64,000 nucleotides of DNA from Vreelandella piezotolerans (GTDB lineage: Bacteria > Pseudomonadota > Gammaproteobacteria > Pseudomonadales > Halomonadaceae), in NCBI RefSeq assembly GCF_012427705.1, contig NZ_CP048602.1:2604001-2668000 (forward strand), given 5' to 3'. The notes below the pieces were generated by a model that worked only from the letters and a program-made list of their open reading frames with translations, did not search any database and had not been told where the DNA came from. This document shows, piece after piece, positions 53,163 through 62,319 of the stretch. Made by a program: the position numbers and the translations under genes. The first letter of the stretch is position 1. Every line of letters begins with the position of its first letter.

Positions 53163-55427
53163 TCACTTGGGCTGACGCTCGTGGGTCTGATGCGTCGTGT
53201 GATGTTTCGCTAGCACCTCGGCATAAAAGTGCGCCACCGCGGCGGCAAACTTGCCGATATCGTAGTCAGCGGCGAACGCTTTGGCTTGATCGCCGAGGGT
53301 TTCGCGCAACGCGTCATCCTCGACCAGTTCCACCACTCGCTGCCCCCACTTCTGGCGGTTTTGCGGCGTCTTGAAGCCGTTGTGGCCATCGCGCACCACG
53401 TCATCGATACCGCTCGAGCGTACGGCGACCACCGGAAGCCCAGCGGCCATGGCCTCTAGAATCACCATACCTTGTGTTTCCGAGGTAGAGGCAAACACGA
53501 ACACATCGCCTACGTGATAGTAAAGCGCCATCTCTTCTGGCGGCACGGCCCCCACCAAGGTGACCTGTGCTTCCAAACCCAGCGTGTCGATCTGTGTTTG
53601 GATCGCTTGTCGGTCCGGGCCGTCGCCGACCAACAGCAAGCGTAGGCCGGTCTTTCCCTGGCGCTTCAACTCTGCCAACGCTTCCAGCATGAAGCCGATG
53701 TTCTTCTCTTTACTGATGCGAGAAACGCTTACCAGCACCGTATCGTCGACCGCGATAGCCAACTGCTGGCGAAGCGACGCCACGGCCTCCTCGTCGGCAT
53801 CGGCAAAGCGTGCCGCGTCGATCCCCGTGGGCTGCACCAGCGTCGGCGTCTTGACCCCGATCATGCGCAGGTACTCCTCTGCCGAATAGGTCGGCACGAT
53901 GACCCCCTGGCAACGATTAGAGAAGCGCTTGATCAAATAGTGAGAGATCAGGTTGCGAAACAGTGCCCCCGGCAGCGGTACGAAGTGCGCGTAGTGCTCC
54001 AGGCGCGTGTGATAGGTGTAGATGACCGGCACTTTCAAACGACGCCCCATCCACAGACCCATCGACCCCAGCCAGAACGGGTGATGTACATGGATCACAT
54101 CGGGCTTGAACTCACGCAGGCAGCGGCGAAAGCCCGCGCTGAACGGGTTGGTCAAGCGAAATTCACGCTTCTCGCCAAACGCCATCAGCGTGGGTACCCG
54201 CAGAATGGTGTCATCGTCCTGCCACGACTCCCGGTAGCGCGGTACCAGCAGCTGCACCCGATGTGAGAGATCGCCAAGACCCTGGCGTAGCCGCTCCACC
54301 GATACCGACACGCCGGAAACGAACGGGAAGTAGTTGTTCGACACCATCGCCACTCGTAAACTTTTTTCCAGATAGGGCGTGGGGTCGATATCGAAGTCGG
54401 GATAGTAGTCGCGCTCCTCGAAAATCAGCCTGTAAAGCCGCATGGCCAACAGTGTCAGCAGCCCGACGATCAGCAAGAACCGCGGATAGCTGACGTAGAA
54501 GAAGGCGTAAATCGTCGACCCCACGCTGCTCAGCATGCGCCACCAGCCGGGGCGGTCGACGTTCAATCGCACCGGCGAGATGCCCACGCTGTCACCGGCC
54601 ACCTCGACGACGACGTAATGATGAAAACTCTCATCGGCATCCAGCAGCAGGCCGCCCGCGCCGCCGGTGGTCACGTACGTCACCCCGTTGACGGTGTGCT
54701 GGGCGTATAGCGAGAGATTCGCGGAAAACACCGTATCGACCCCATAGCGCTCGGCCAAACGCATGATGCCTTCAGCAAGCCGGGGATCGTTGAGGTAGTT
54801 ATCTTCTTCGAACAGCGGGGCATCCTGGATGACGTTATGCAGTGGCAGGCCCACGAACACGAACCGATGGGCCGCGTCAGAGGCGGCTAGCTCGCGCTCC
54901 AGCCAATCCAACTGCCAGGAAGTCGACGACTTGCCAGTGCCATCTAGAAAAATGAAGTGGCTGTTGCCCGCTACGAACGCATAGAAATGCGGGCCAAAGT
55001 AGTCGTAAAACAGATAGCTGCCGAAATCGCTGTCTTCATTATCGCCGTAGGTCAAGAGATAAGGCATGTCGAGCAGTTCGAGGCTGTGATAAATCGCCTG
55101 ATAACTCTCCTGCTGGCCGCCACTCACCGCATTGCCCGCCGACACCATGAAATCGATATCGCCCTGGTTGAGCAGCGGAACGATCTCGTCTTGAAAGACA
55201 TTTACCGAGTTATTGATGTTGCCCACCACCGCAAAGCGGTAGGCATCTCGGCCTGCTAGTCGGTCGCGTACCTCGGCGACTTCTACGGTATGCAGCGATT
55301 CGAACTCGGGTTCGGCCACGTAGAGCCACACTTGGTGAACGATCAACCCCGCCACCAGCGCAAGGTTCAAAACGAAAAACAGCCTCAACCAGCGCTGGCG
55401 GGAGAGGCGAAAAAGGCGTCGAGGCAT
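53163..55427 (-). CDS. Membrane-anchored fusion: degenerate metallophosphoesterase domain plus GT4 glycosyltransferase
   Basis: A 754-residue protein. An N-terminal helix (residues ~14-34) anchors it. Residues ~60-280 follow the calcineurin-like phosphoesterase layout, but the metal ligands look lost: VVGNINNS stands where D-x-H is expected, SAGNAVSGG where GD is, YGDNED where GNHE is and FSANLSLYAQ where GHxH is. A second helix (residues ~305-325) leads to a GT4 domain with FPFVSGVSVSVERL, HVHHPFWLG, VSRISKEKNIGFML and the ETQGMVILEAMA acceptor/donor motif. It may add a sugar to a lipid at the inner membrane. This combination is unusual; I do not recognise a characterised homologue. Confidence 0.85.
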   Translation of the reverse strand: MPRRLFRLSRQRWLRLFFVLNLALVAGLIVHQVWLYVAEPEFESLHTVEVAEVRDRLAGRDAYRFAVVGNINNSVNVFQDEIVPLLNQGDIDFMVSAGNAVSGGQQESYQAIYHSLELLDMPYLLTYGDNEDSDFGSYLFYDYFGPHFYAFVAGNSHFIFLDGTGKSSTSWQLDWLERELAASDAAHRFVFVGLPLHNVIQDAPLFEEDNYLNDPRLAEGIMRLAERYGVDTVFSANLSLYAQHTVNGVTYVTTGGAGGLLLDADESFHHYVVVEVAGDSVGISPVRLNVDRPGWWRMLSSVGSTIYAFFYVSYPRFLLIVGLLTLLAMRLYRLIFEERDYYPDFDIDPTPYLEKSLRVAMVSNNYFPFVSGVSVSVERLRQGLGDLSHRVQLLVPRYRESWQDDDTILRVPTLMAFGEKREFRLTNPFSAGFRRCLREFKPDVIHVHHPFWLGSMGLWMGRRLKVPVIYTYHTRLEHYAHFVPLPGALFRNLISHYLIKRFSNRCQGVIVPTYSAEEYLRMIGVKTPTLVQPTGIDAARFADADEEAVASLRQQLAIAVDDTVLVSVSRISKEKNIGFMLEALAELKRQGKTGLRLLLVGDGPDRQAIQTQIDTLGLEAQVTLVGAVPPEEMALYYHVGDVFVFASTSETQGMVILEAMAAGLPVVAVRSSGIDDVVRDGHNGFKTPQNRQKWGQRVVELVEDDALRETLGDQAKAFAADYDIGKFAAAVAHFYAEVLAKHHTTHQTHERQPK

Positions 55428-55467
55428 GTAGAGGCGCTTATCTCAAAGAGTCATTCGGTGGCTGTGA

Positions 55468-55896
55468 CTAAAGCGCGGCACAGCCGTTCAAGGTGGCCAG
55501 CAAGCGGCGCGAACCACCCTGCTCACGATGCTCACCTAACCACACCCCTTGCCACGTGCCAAGGGCCAAGCGGCCATCGCGTACCGCAAGGCTGAGCTGA
55601 GTGCCCAATAGACTAGACGCCACATGGGCGGGCATGTCGTCGGGGCCCTCTAACGTATGCTGAAAGTAGCTCAGTCCTTCTGGCACCAAACGTCGCATGA
55701 AAGCATCCAGATCATGGCGCACGTCCGGGTCGGTGTTCTCGTTGAGCGTCAACGACGCGGAGGTATGCATGAGCTGTAGATGCAAAAGCCCCTGATGGCA
55801 CTCCGCCAAACAGGGCAGTGCTCTGGCGATCTCATCAGTAATCAAATGAAAACCGCGGGACATTTCCGGCAAGTGAATCTCTTGTTGATGCCACAT
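55468..55896 (-). CDS. YjbQ/UPF0047 family protein
   Basis: A 142-residue protein of the YjbQ family, with HLITDEIARAL, LHLQLMHTSASLTLNENTDP, YFQHTLEGPDDMPAHVASSL and LALGTWQGVWLGEHR, which includes the conserved Glu, His and Asp residues. The family is annotated as secondary thiamine-phosphate synthase on weak evidence. AAGGAG precedes the ATG at 55896. An upstream open frame to 56157 runs antisense into the lipocalin gene and is rejected. Confidence 0.92.
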   Translation of the reverse strand: MWHQQEIHLPEMSRGFHLITDEIARALPCLAECHQGLLHLQLMHTSASLTLNENTDPDVRHDLDAFMRRLVPEGLSYFQHTLEGPDDMPAHVASSLLGTQLSLAVRDGRLALGTWQGVWLGEHREQGGSRRLLATLNGCAAL

Positions 55897-56056
55897 AAAC
55901 ACTCCTTTGTTATATGCATTGTCAGAGGATACGTTAACAGACATACCATAGCCTATTTCCACTACCTGCCGAACAGTACCAAGAGGACCGCGTGGCGTGG
56001 TGCCACCTACCCTGATAAATTGAGCGCTGTGATGGTCTGACATTAAAAGGAGCGAG

Positions 56057-56620
56057 ATGATGACATCCGTATGGCGGCCAAGGAGCATGGCCACGCTGGC
56101 AACCCTGGCCGTGACCGGCACATTCTTGATGGGTTGCACCGGCATTCCCGATGGCACGGAACCGGTGACTGACTTCGAGCTCGAGCGCTATCTTGGCGAG
56201 TGGTACGAAATCGCTCGCCTGGATCACTCCTTCGAAGAGGGACTAGACTGCGTCACCGCTACCTACAGTAGGCGCGACGATGGGGGCGTCAAGGTGATCA
56301 ACCGAGGCTACGACCTGGAAGAACGCGCCTGGGACGAAGCCGAAGGTCGCGCCTACTTCATCGATGACGAGAGCGTGGGGCGGCTGAAAGTCAGCTTTTT
56401 CGGCCCGTTTTACGGCGGCTACAACGTTCTCGAACTCGACGATGACTACCAGTGGGCGTTGGTGGCAGGCCCTAACCGAGACTACCTGTGGATTCTGGCA
56501 CGCACCCCCACGATAGCAGGCGACGTGGAGCAGCGCCTTCGTCAGCGCGCCGCCGAGCTGGACTTTCCCACCGACGAGTTGATCGACGTGGTGCAGGATC
56601 AAACCTGCCCAGGCCGCTAA
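56057..56620 (+). CDS. Outer-membrane lipocalin lipoprotein (Blc-like)
   Basis: A 187-residue lipoprotein. The signal peptide ends in the lipobox LMGC (Cys27). The lipocalin domain has the first conserved region YLGEWYEIARLDHSFEEG and the later YNVLELDDDYQWALVAGPNRDYLWILART. Bacterial Blc binds lysophospholipid or fatty acid and is induced in stationary phase or by salt. AGGAG is before the first of two tandem ATGs. Confidence 0.93.
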   Translation: MMTSVWRPRSMATLATLAVTGTFLMGCTGIPDGTEPVTDFELERYLGEWYEIARLDHSFEEGLDCVTATYSRRDDGGVKVINRGYDLEERAWDEAEGRAYFIDDESVGRLKVSFFGPFYGGYNVLELDDDYQWALVAGPNRDYLWILARTPTIAGDVEQRLRQRAAELDFPTDELIDVVQDQTCPGR

Positions 56621-56630
56621 CGGACCCACG

Positions 56631-57560
56631 TTAGCCATTGGGCAAGGCGGGCACCCGGCCCGCCATTTCTCGCTGTAAGAAGTCGATCAACGCGCTGATC
56701 CTTTCCGGCACATGGCGGCGATGCTCGAACACGGCGTAAAAGTCAGCGCGTATGCCCTGCCACTCCGGTAGCAACGTTTGCAACGTCCCACTGGATAGTT
56801 GCTCGTTCACATCCCACCAGGAACGCAGCATCACGCCGTGGCCATCCAGCGCTAAGCGGGTAATGACCTCGCCGTCGTTACTCGCCAATGGCCCCCTGAC
56901 CTTCACGGCCTGGCGCTGCTGGGATTGCCGGTGCTCGAAGCGCCATAGCGGGAAGTCGCTATCGTTTTCACGAATCACCAGGCAACGGTGCTGAGTAAGA
57001 TCGCTCGGAGCCTTCAGCGGCGGCATTTTTTTCATATAGCTAGGCGCAGCGCACAAGACGCGGCGGTTGGGTAGGATACGCTTGGCGACGAGGCGTGAAT
57101 CCGGTGGCTCGCCAATACGGATGCCGACGTCAAAGCCGTGATCGCTCAAATTGAGGGGGAAGTTGGTCAGCTCAAGCCAGCTCTCCACGCCTGGGTGCTC
57201 GGCGCAAAACCGCGATAGCAGCGGCGCGATATGCCGCCTGCCAAAGCCGAAGGTCGCGTTGACCCTCAGCCGACCGCTTAGGCCTTGGTTCGCGGTCTCG
57301 CTGAGTGAGCTTTCGAGCGTTTGTAACTCCTCCAGAATGAGACCACCTTGAGACAGGTAGCGCTCGCCTTCGAGAGTAAGCGTCAACCGGCGCGTCGTAC
57401 GCGCCGCCAGCGTCACCCCCAGCCGAGCCTCTAGCTGCTTCAAACGTTTACTCACGGCTGAGAGAGACAGCCCAAGCTCGCGAGCAGTGGCGGTCAAGCT
57501 TCCCGCTCGCGCTAGCTGCTGAAAAAAGGCGAGGTCATCCAGCATCATGGGATTATTCAC
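56631..57560 (-). CDS. LysR-family regulator, DmlR-like
   Basis: A 309-residue regulator with an N-terminal winged helix (LAFFQQLARAGSLTATAREL, LSAVSKRLKQLEARLGV) and an effector domain with DVGIRIGEPPDSRLVAKRI. It is divergent from the dmlA-type dehydrogenase and probably controls it, as DmlR does for dmlA in E. coli. The start is a GTG at 57560; ATGs five and six codons in have no better ribosome site. It converges with the lipocalin gene. Confidence 0.9.
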   Translation of the reverse strand: MNNPMMLDDLAFFQQLARAGSLTATARELGLSLSAVSKRLKQLEARLGVTLAARTTRRLTLTLEGERYLSQGGLILEELQTLESSLSETANQGLSGRLRVNATFGFGRRHIAPLLSRFCAEHPGVESWLELTNFPLNLSDHGFDVGIRIGEPPDSRLVAKRILPNRRVLCAAPSYMKKMPPLKAPSDLTQHRCLVIRENDSDFPLWRFEHRQSQQRQAVKVRGPLASNDGEVITRLALDGHGVMLRSWWDVNEQLSSGTLQTLLPEWQGIRADFYAVFEHRRHVPERISALIDFLQREMAGRVPALPNG

Positions 57561-57679
57561 TTTTAGGCAACAATAGCTTGCATAATAGCCTGATTATCTC
57601 GTCGCCAACAGGCGCTACACTCCTACTAAGCAATCACACTCCATCCTTTCCGCGACATCCAACCACATAAGGATCTTCC

Positions 57680-58753
57680 ATGGCCCATCGTATTGCAGTC
57701 ATCGCTGGCGACGGTATCGGTACCGAAGTGATGCCCGAAGGTATTCGCGTGCTGGAAGCCGCCGCCAAGCGCTTCAATATCGACCTGGCGTTCACCACCT
57801 TCGAGTTCGGCAGCTGTGACTACTACTTGGAACACGGCAAGATGCTGCCCGACGACTGGTTCGACCAGCTCAAAGGATTCGATGCACTGTTTTACGGAGC
57901 CGTGGGCTGGCCAGACAAAGTGCCCGACCATATTTCGCTATGGGGCTCGCTGCTGCAGTTTCGTCGCCAGTTCGACCAGTACATCAACCTGCGCCCCTGC
58001 CGATTGATGCCCGGCATCAAAAGCCCGCTAGCGGGCCGCAAGCCCGGCGACATCGACTTTTACGTCGTGCGCGAAAACACCGAGGGCGAGTACTCGAGCG
58101 TCGGCGGCAAGATGTATGAAGGCACCGAGCGTGAAATCGTCATTCAGGAAACGGTGATGAGCCGAACCGGTGTCGACCGCGTACTAAAGTATGCCTTCGA
58201 CCTAGCGCAAACCCGCCCACGTAAAAAGCTCACCTCGGCCACGAAGTCCAACGGCATCTCGATCACCATGCCCTACTGGGACGAGCGGGTGGCCGAGATG
58301 GCCAAGCAGTACCCAGAGATCGCGGTGGATAAATTCCATATCGATATTTTGACCGCCAACTTCGTGCTGCATCCGGACTGGTTCGACGTGGTGGTGGGCA
58401 GCAACCTGTTTGGCGATATTCTCTCCGACTTAGGCCCTGCGTGCACCGGCACCATTGGCGTCGCCCCCTCGGCCAACATCAACCCAGAAGGCAAGTTCCC
58501 CAGCCTGTTCGAACCGGTACACGGCAGCGCACCGGACATCGCCGGTCAAGGCATTGCCAACCCTATCGGCCAAATTTGGTCTGGGGCGATGATGCTGGAG
58601 CACCTGGGCTATAAGGAGGCGGGCGACGCGATGGTCGAGGCCATTGAAGCGGTGCTGAGTGAGGGCGATAGCCAAGTGCTCACCCGCGACGTGGGCGGCC
58701 AGGGCACGACCGAAAGCCTCGGTAACGCCATTGCCGAGCGGATTCGCGGTTGA
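57680..58753 (+). CDS. dmlA: D-malate / tartrate dehydrogenase (decarboxylating)
   Basis: A 357-residue NAD-dependent enzyme of the isocitrate/isopropylmalate dehydrogenase family, converting D-malate to pyruvate and CO2; tartrate is a second substrate. Marks are HRIAVIAGDGIGTEVMPEG, FYVVRENTEGEYSSVGG, TSATKSNGI and VVVGSNLFGDILSDLGPA. AAGGA precedes the ATG. The neighbouring LysR gene supports the D-malate assignment. Confidence 0.93.
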   Translation: MAHRIAVIAGDGIGTEVMPEGIRVLEAAAKRFNIDLAFTTFEFGSCDYYLEHGKMLPDDWFDQLKGFDALFYGAVGWPDKVPDHISLWGSLLQFRRQFDQYINLRPCRLMPGIKSPLAGRKPGDIDFYVVRENTEGEYSSVGGKMYEGTEREIVIQETVMSRTGVDRVLKYAFDLAQTRPRKKLTSATKSNGISITMPYWDERVAEMAKQYPEIAVDKFHIDILTANFVLHPDWFDVVVGSNLFGDILSDLGPACTGTIGVAPSANINPEGKFPSLFEPVHGSAPDIAGQGIANPIGQIWSGAMMLEHLGYKEAGDAMVEAIEAVLSEGDSQVLTRDVGGQGTTESLGNAIAERIRG

Positions 58754-58781
58754 TTCTTCTATAAAAGCGTTCGTTAACGAA

Positions 58782-58808
58782 CAACGCCTCGCTGGCAGCG
58801 AGGCGTTG
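58782..58808. terminator. Shared hairpin terminator of dmlA and wrbA
   Basis: CAACGCCTCGCT and AGCGAGGCGTTG form a 12-base perfect stem with a 3-base loop between two converging genes. There is no long T-run. A separate perfect palindrome GTTCGTTAACGAAC lies directly beside it at 58769-58782. Confidence 0.65.
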
Positions 58809-58825
58809 TGCGTTTCAAGCGTCGA

Positions 58826-59425
58826 TTAGTTTGCCAGTTTGGCAGCAATCTCAGCGACATGTTTGCCCTGGAAGCGGGCAATTTTCAGCTCGCGGTCATC
58901 CGGCTGGCGGGAACCATCACCACCGGCCAGCGTCGCAGCGCCATAGGGCGTACCGCCGCTGACTTTCGAAATATCGAACTGCTCTTCGATGCCGTAGCCA
59001 ATGGGCACGATGACCATGCCGTGGTGGGCCAACGTGGTCCAGGTAGAGGTAATGGTCATCTCATCGCCGCCGCCAGTGCCGGTCGACGTGAACACGCTCG
59101 CCACTTTGCCGCGCAGCGCGCCGTTGGCCCACAGGCCGCCGGTTTGATCGAGGAAGGTGCGCATCTGACCCGCCATGTTGCCAAAGCGCGTCGGCGTGCC
59201 GAAGATGATGGCATCGTAATCCGACAACTCCTGAGGTGTGGCTTCCGGCGTGGTGAAGTCCTGCTTGCCGCCAGCGTTTTTGAACGCCTCCTCCGGCATG
59301 GTTTCAGGCACACGTTTTACCGTCACTTCGACACCGTCCACTCCCTTAGCGCCTTCGGCCACCGCGGCAGCCAGTGTATCGATATGGCCATACATGGAGT
59401 AATACAGCACCAGTACCTTCGTCAT
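58826..59425 (-). CDS. wrbA: NAD(P)H:quinone oxidoreductase WrbA
   Basis: A 199-residue flavodoxin-like quinone reductase using FMN. It starts [20 protein letters not shown] with the FMN phosphate loop, and has [20 protein letters not shown] and TFHE-like replaced by [20 protein letters not shown]. It transfers two electrons at once and so avoids semiquinones. AAGGAG is before the ATG. Single gene. Confidence 0.96.
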   Translation of the reverse strand: MTKVLVLYYSMYGHIDTLAAAVAEGAKGVDGVEVTVKRVPETMPEEAFKNAGGKQDFTTPEATPQELSDYDAIIFGTPTRFGNMAGQMRTFLDQTGGLWANGALRGKVASVFTSTGTGGGDEMTITSTWTTLAHHGMVIVPIGYGIEEQFDISKVSGGTPYGAATLAGGDGSRQPDDRELKIARFQGKHVAEIAAKLAN

Positions 59426-59654
59426 AACGCACTCCTTTGGACTTGCATTCGAGCATTGGACAGGTTGCCCGTCGAGGGCAATGAAAACTCACTAAACCAT
59501 AGCCTAGTCAAACGTAGAGAAAAGCGAATGTTTTCGATGCTCCGCATCGATTTCATCGACGTGCCGACCTTGCGCTTTTGCCACTTCGGCACTAATTTTT
59601 CTTGTATCGTATTTACGGTATGTTTCATTCACGTATAACGCCAAGGAGTCCGGC

Positions 59655-60095
59655 ATGACGATTTTCGAAGCACTTCGCAAAGATCACGACATCCAGCGAG
59701 ACCTGCTGGCCCGCTTGGTAGAGACCCATGGCGATAGTGAAGAGCGCGATACCCTCTATCAACAGGTACGCGCCGAACTGAAATACCACGCCAACGCGGA
59801 AGAGAGAGCGCTTTACATCCCCATGATGGACATCGATCTCACCCAAGAAAAAGCGCGCCACAGCGTGGCGGAGCATCATGAGATCGACGAGCTGATCGAA
59901 CTGCTGGACGACACCGACTATAGCGCCAGCCACTGGCTCACTCACGCTAAGCAGCTTCAACACTTGGTGACGCATCACTTGGACGAAGAGGAGCAGGAAG
60001 TTTTTCAACTGGCAGGCCGCGGCCTCCAAGAGAACCAGAAATCCTCTCTGGCCAAAGAGTATCAGGAAGAAATGCGGCGACAGCGAGCAGACTAA
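59655..60095 (+). CDS. Hemerythrin-domain (HHE) protein
   Basis: A 146-residue protein with two HHE-type helical repeats (LRKDHDIQRDLLARLVETHG, LKYHANAEERALYIPMMD, VAEHHEIDELIELLDDTD, LVTHHLDEEEQEVFQLAGRG). These hold the His and Glu ligands of a diiron centre for binding O2, NO or iron. AAGGAG precedes the ATG. The upstream sequence has TTTACG and TATAAC 16 bases apart, a possible promoter with a very short leader. It ends at a clear terminator. Confidence 0.92.
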   Translation: MTIFEALRKDHDIQRDLLARLVETHGDSEERDTLYQQVRAELKYHANAEERALYIPMMDIDLTQEKARHSVAEHHEIDELIELLDDTDYSASHWLTHAKQLQHLVTHHLDEEEQEVFQLAGRGLQENQKSSLAKEYQEEMRRQRAD

Positions 60096-60135
60096 ACGTC
60101 CTTAGTGTGCGACAGACGCAAGAGCGTCGGTGATC

Positions 60136-60171
60136 AAAGCGCTTGTGGCAAAGGGCCATGAGCGCTTTTTT
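60136..60171 (+). terminator. Terminator after the hemerythrin gene
   Basis: AAAGCGCT and AGCGCTTT form an 8-base stem continued by TGTGGC/GCCATG (with two wobble pairs) and followed by further T residues. Confidence 0.85.
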
Positions 60172-60299
60172 GTACCGGCAACTTTCATCATCCCACCCGC
60201 CATTTTCACGCGAACGACGCCTCCCCTTGTGGACAGCTACGGGCGTGGGTAAAGGTAGGAACGATAAAAAAGCAAATGCCCATGCTCAAGGACACTTTC

Positions 60300-61286
60300 A
60301 TGCTAGGCCAATGGCTCGACTGGACGCTCGACGAGGAACGCCCCTCCCCGCGCATCGGCCGCTTCCCAAGCGGCACTTACCATCTTCACGGGCCAGGTAT
60401 TCTAGAGCTCACCCCTAACATTCTGCGCCCAGAGGCACGCGCCTGTGTATTTTCTGCGGCGATACACGGTAACGAAACCGCCCCGGTGGAACTGCTCGGT
60501 GATTGGCTGAGCGCTTTGGAAGCCAGCACGCTGCAGTTAGGCGCGCCGGTGCTGGTGATCTTGGGTAACATTCCCGCGTTAAAAGCGCACAAACGCTTCA
60601 TTGCCACCAACCTCAACCGGCTGTTCAAACGCGATCTGGACGAGCGGGGGGCCGAACCCGACCGAGCGCGAGCGTTAATGGAAGCAGTAGATACGTTCTT
60701 CGCCCGCCACCATGCGCTGCCGAAACTGCACTACGATCTGCACACGGCGATTCGGGACAGTTTGTATACCCGCTTCGTCGTCGAACCCTACGCCCTCGCC
60801 GCCACCGATGCGCAGCAGTGGCAGTGGCTGGCCGGAGCCGATATGCAGGCCGTGCTCCACCAACATCAGCACAGTTGGACGTTCTCCCACTACAGTAAGC
60901 ACTATCATCACGCCCAAGCGTTTACGTTCGAACTGGGTCGGGTTGCCCCGTTTGGTGACAATGATATGGCTCCCCTGGCGCCAATGCTGACGCTCTTGGG
61001 CTCACTCAGCTCAGGTTATCCGCCGCCGACAAAGCCCGCAGATAACATGGCCTTTTTTAAAGTACAGCACGAGCTGATGCGCCAAGCGGAGGACTTTACG
61101 CTCTGCTTCGACGATGACGTACCCAATTTCAGCCGTTTCGAGCCCGGCACCTGCCTCGCCAAAGATGGGGTAGCGGGTGATTTCATCGTGGAGAAGACAC
61201 CATTACATGTGGTGTTCCCCAATGCCCACGTCGACATAGGCGCTCGTGCGGCACTGTTGGTGGTGCCCAGTCATGCCATTACCTGA
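60300..61286 (+). CDS. astE: Succinylglutamate desuccinylase
   Basis: A zinc carboxypeptidase-like enzyme of 328 residues, last step of the arginine succinyltransferase pathway (N2-succinylglutamate to glutamate and succinate). Zinc-site marks are SAAIHGNETAPVELLGDW and LHYDLHTAIR, with FELGRVAPFG later. AAGGA is seven bases before the ATG at 60300; ATGs at 60276 and 60282 would add up to eight residues. The rest of the ast operon is not here, but a basic amino-acid ABC transporter follows, which supports an arginine link. Confidence 0.92.
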   Translation: MLGQWLDWTLDEERPSPRIGRFPSGTYHLHGPGILELTPNILRPEARACVFSAAIHGNETAPVELLGDWLSALEASTLQLGAPVLVILGNIPALKAHKRFIATNLNRLFKRDLDERGAEPDRARALMEAVDTFFARHHALPKLHYDLHTAIRDSLYTRFVVEPYALAATDAQQWQWLAGADMQAVLHQHQHSWTFSHYSKHYHHAQAFTFELGRVAPFGDNDMAPLAPMLTLLGSLSSGYPPPTKPADNMAFFKVQHELMRQAEDFTLCFDDDVPNFSRFEPGTCLAKDGVAGDFIVEKTPLHVVFPNAHVDIGARAALLVVPSHAIT

Positions 61287-61529
61287 CGGACACTTGCGCT
61301 ACTGCTTGACGATGAAAACGTACTTTTCATAACGACGTCTTTTTTTATAACAACAACGTGAAGGGGCCGTCAGGACACATCGCCACGTACCAAGACCAAT
61401 GTCGTCCTGATAAAGTACGCGCATTTGGCGCAGTCCTGATAGAATCGCCCCTTTTTTCGCGCCAGCCGCACACACGCACGACAAATTCATTTGTTGCTGC
61501 TGCGGCAACCCTGTACTGGAGCCTACGTT

Positions 61530-62300
61530 ATGGCCGCTACGCCTACTCCCCTTGAAGTGCGCAATATTAAAAAGCGCTTTGGCGATACGGAAGTTCTCAA
61601 AGGTCTCTCCCTGGAAGCCCAAAAAGGTGACGTCATCACCCTCATTGGCGCCTCAGGGTCGGGCAAAAGCACCTTCCTGCGCTGCATGAACCTGCTTGAA
61701 CAGCCCGACGATGGAGAGCTCTACGTCCACGGCGAACAAATTCGTTTTAAAACCACCAAACACGGCCGTGAGCCCGCCGACTGGAAACAGGTGGTGCAGA
61801 TGCGTGCCAAGCTCTCGATGGTCTTCCAAAGCTTCAATCTATGGGCACACATGACGCTGCTGGAAAACATCATCGAAGCGCCGATCCACGTGCTCGGCAA
61901 GCCCAAAAAAGAGGCAATCGAGCATGCCCATGCGCTGCTGGATCGCGTAGGGCTGAGCGCTCGCGCCAATGCCTACCCGGCACAAATGTCCGGCGGCCAG
62001 CAGCAGCGCGGTGCCATTGCACGGGCGCTCGCCATGGACCCGGAAGTCATGCTGTTCGACGAGCCCACCTCGGCACTGGACCCGGAGTTGGTCGGCGACG
62101 TGCTGAAAGTCATGCGTGACTTAGCCAATGAAGGACGCACCATGGTCGTGGTCACCCACGAGATGAGCTTTGCCCGCGACGTGTCCAGCAAAGTGATCTA
62201 CCTGCACCAAGGCTTGGTAGAAGAAGCCGGGGCGCCGAACGAGGTGCTGGGTAATCCGCAGTCACCGCGCTTGAAGCAGTTTCTAGCGCCCAAATACTGA
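61530..62300 (+). CDS. Histidine/lysine/arginine/ornithine-type ABC transporter ATP-binding protein
   Basis: A 256-residue polar-amino-acid ATPase, close in length and sequence to HisP/AotP. Walker A is GASGSGKST, the Q-loop lies in SMVFQSFNLWAHMT, the signature is MSGGQQQR and Walker B is VMLFDEPTSALD. GGAG is eight bases before the ATG at 61530. First gene of a row ATPase-permease-permease-binding protein. The 240 bases before it hold an AT-rich stretch but no promoter I can fix. Confidence 0.93.
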   Translation: MAATPTPLEVRNIKKRFGDTEVLKGLSLEAQKGDVITLIGASGSGKSTFLRCMNLLEQPDDGELYVHGEQIRFKTTKHGREPADWKQVVQMRAKLSMVFQSFNLWAHMTLLENIIEAPIHVLGKPKKEAIEHAHALLDRVGLSARANAYPAQMSGGQQQRGAIARALAMDPEVMLFDEPTSALDPELVGDVLKVMRDLANEGRTMVVVTHEMSFARDVSSKVIYLHQGLVEEAGAPNEVLGNPQSPRLKQFLAPKY

Positions 62301-62319
62301 TCCGCGAGGCACGCACACC

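Noticed and set aside
55897..56157. N-terminal extension of the YjbQ protein
   Set aside because: It runs antisense over the lipocalin gene start and its control region, and AAGGAG marks the shorter start at 55896.
59595..59654. Third copy of the TATAC/GTATA light-type operator before the hemerythrin gene
   Set aside because: GTATAAC is present, but there is no matching TATAC arm at the right distance. It is better explained as a plain -10 element.
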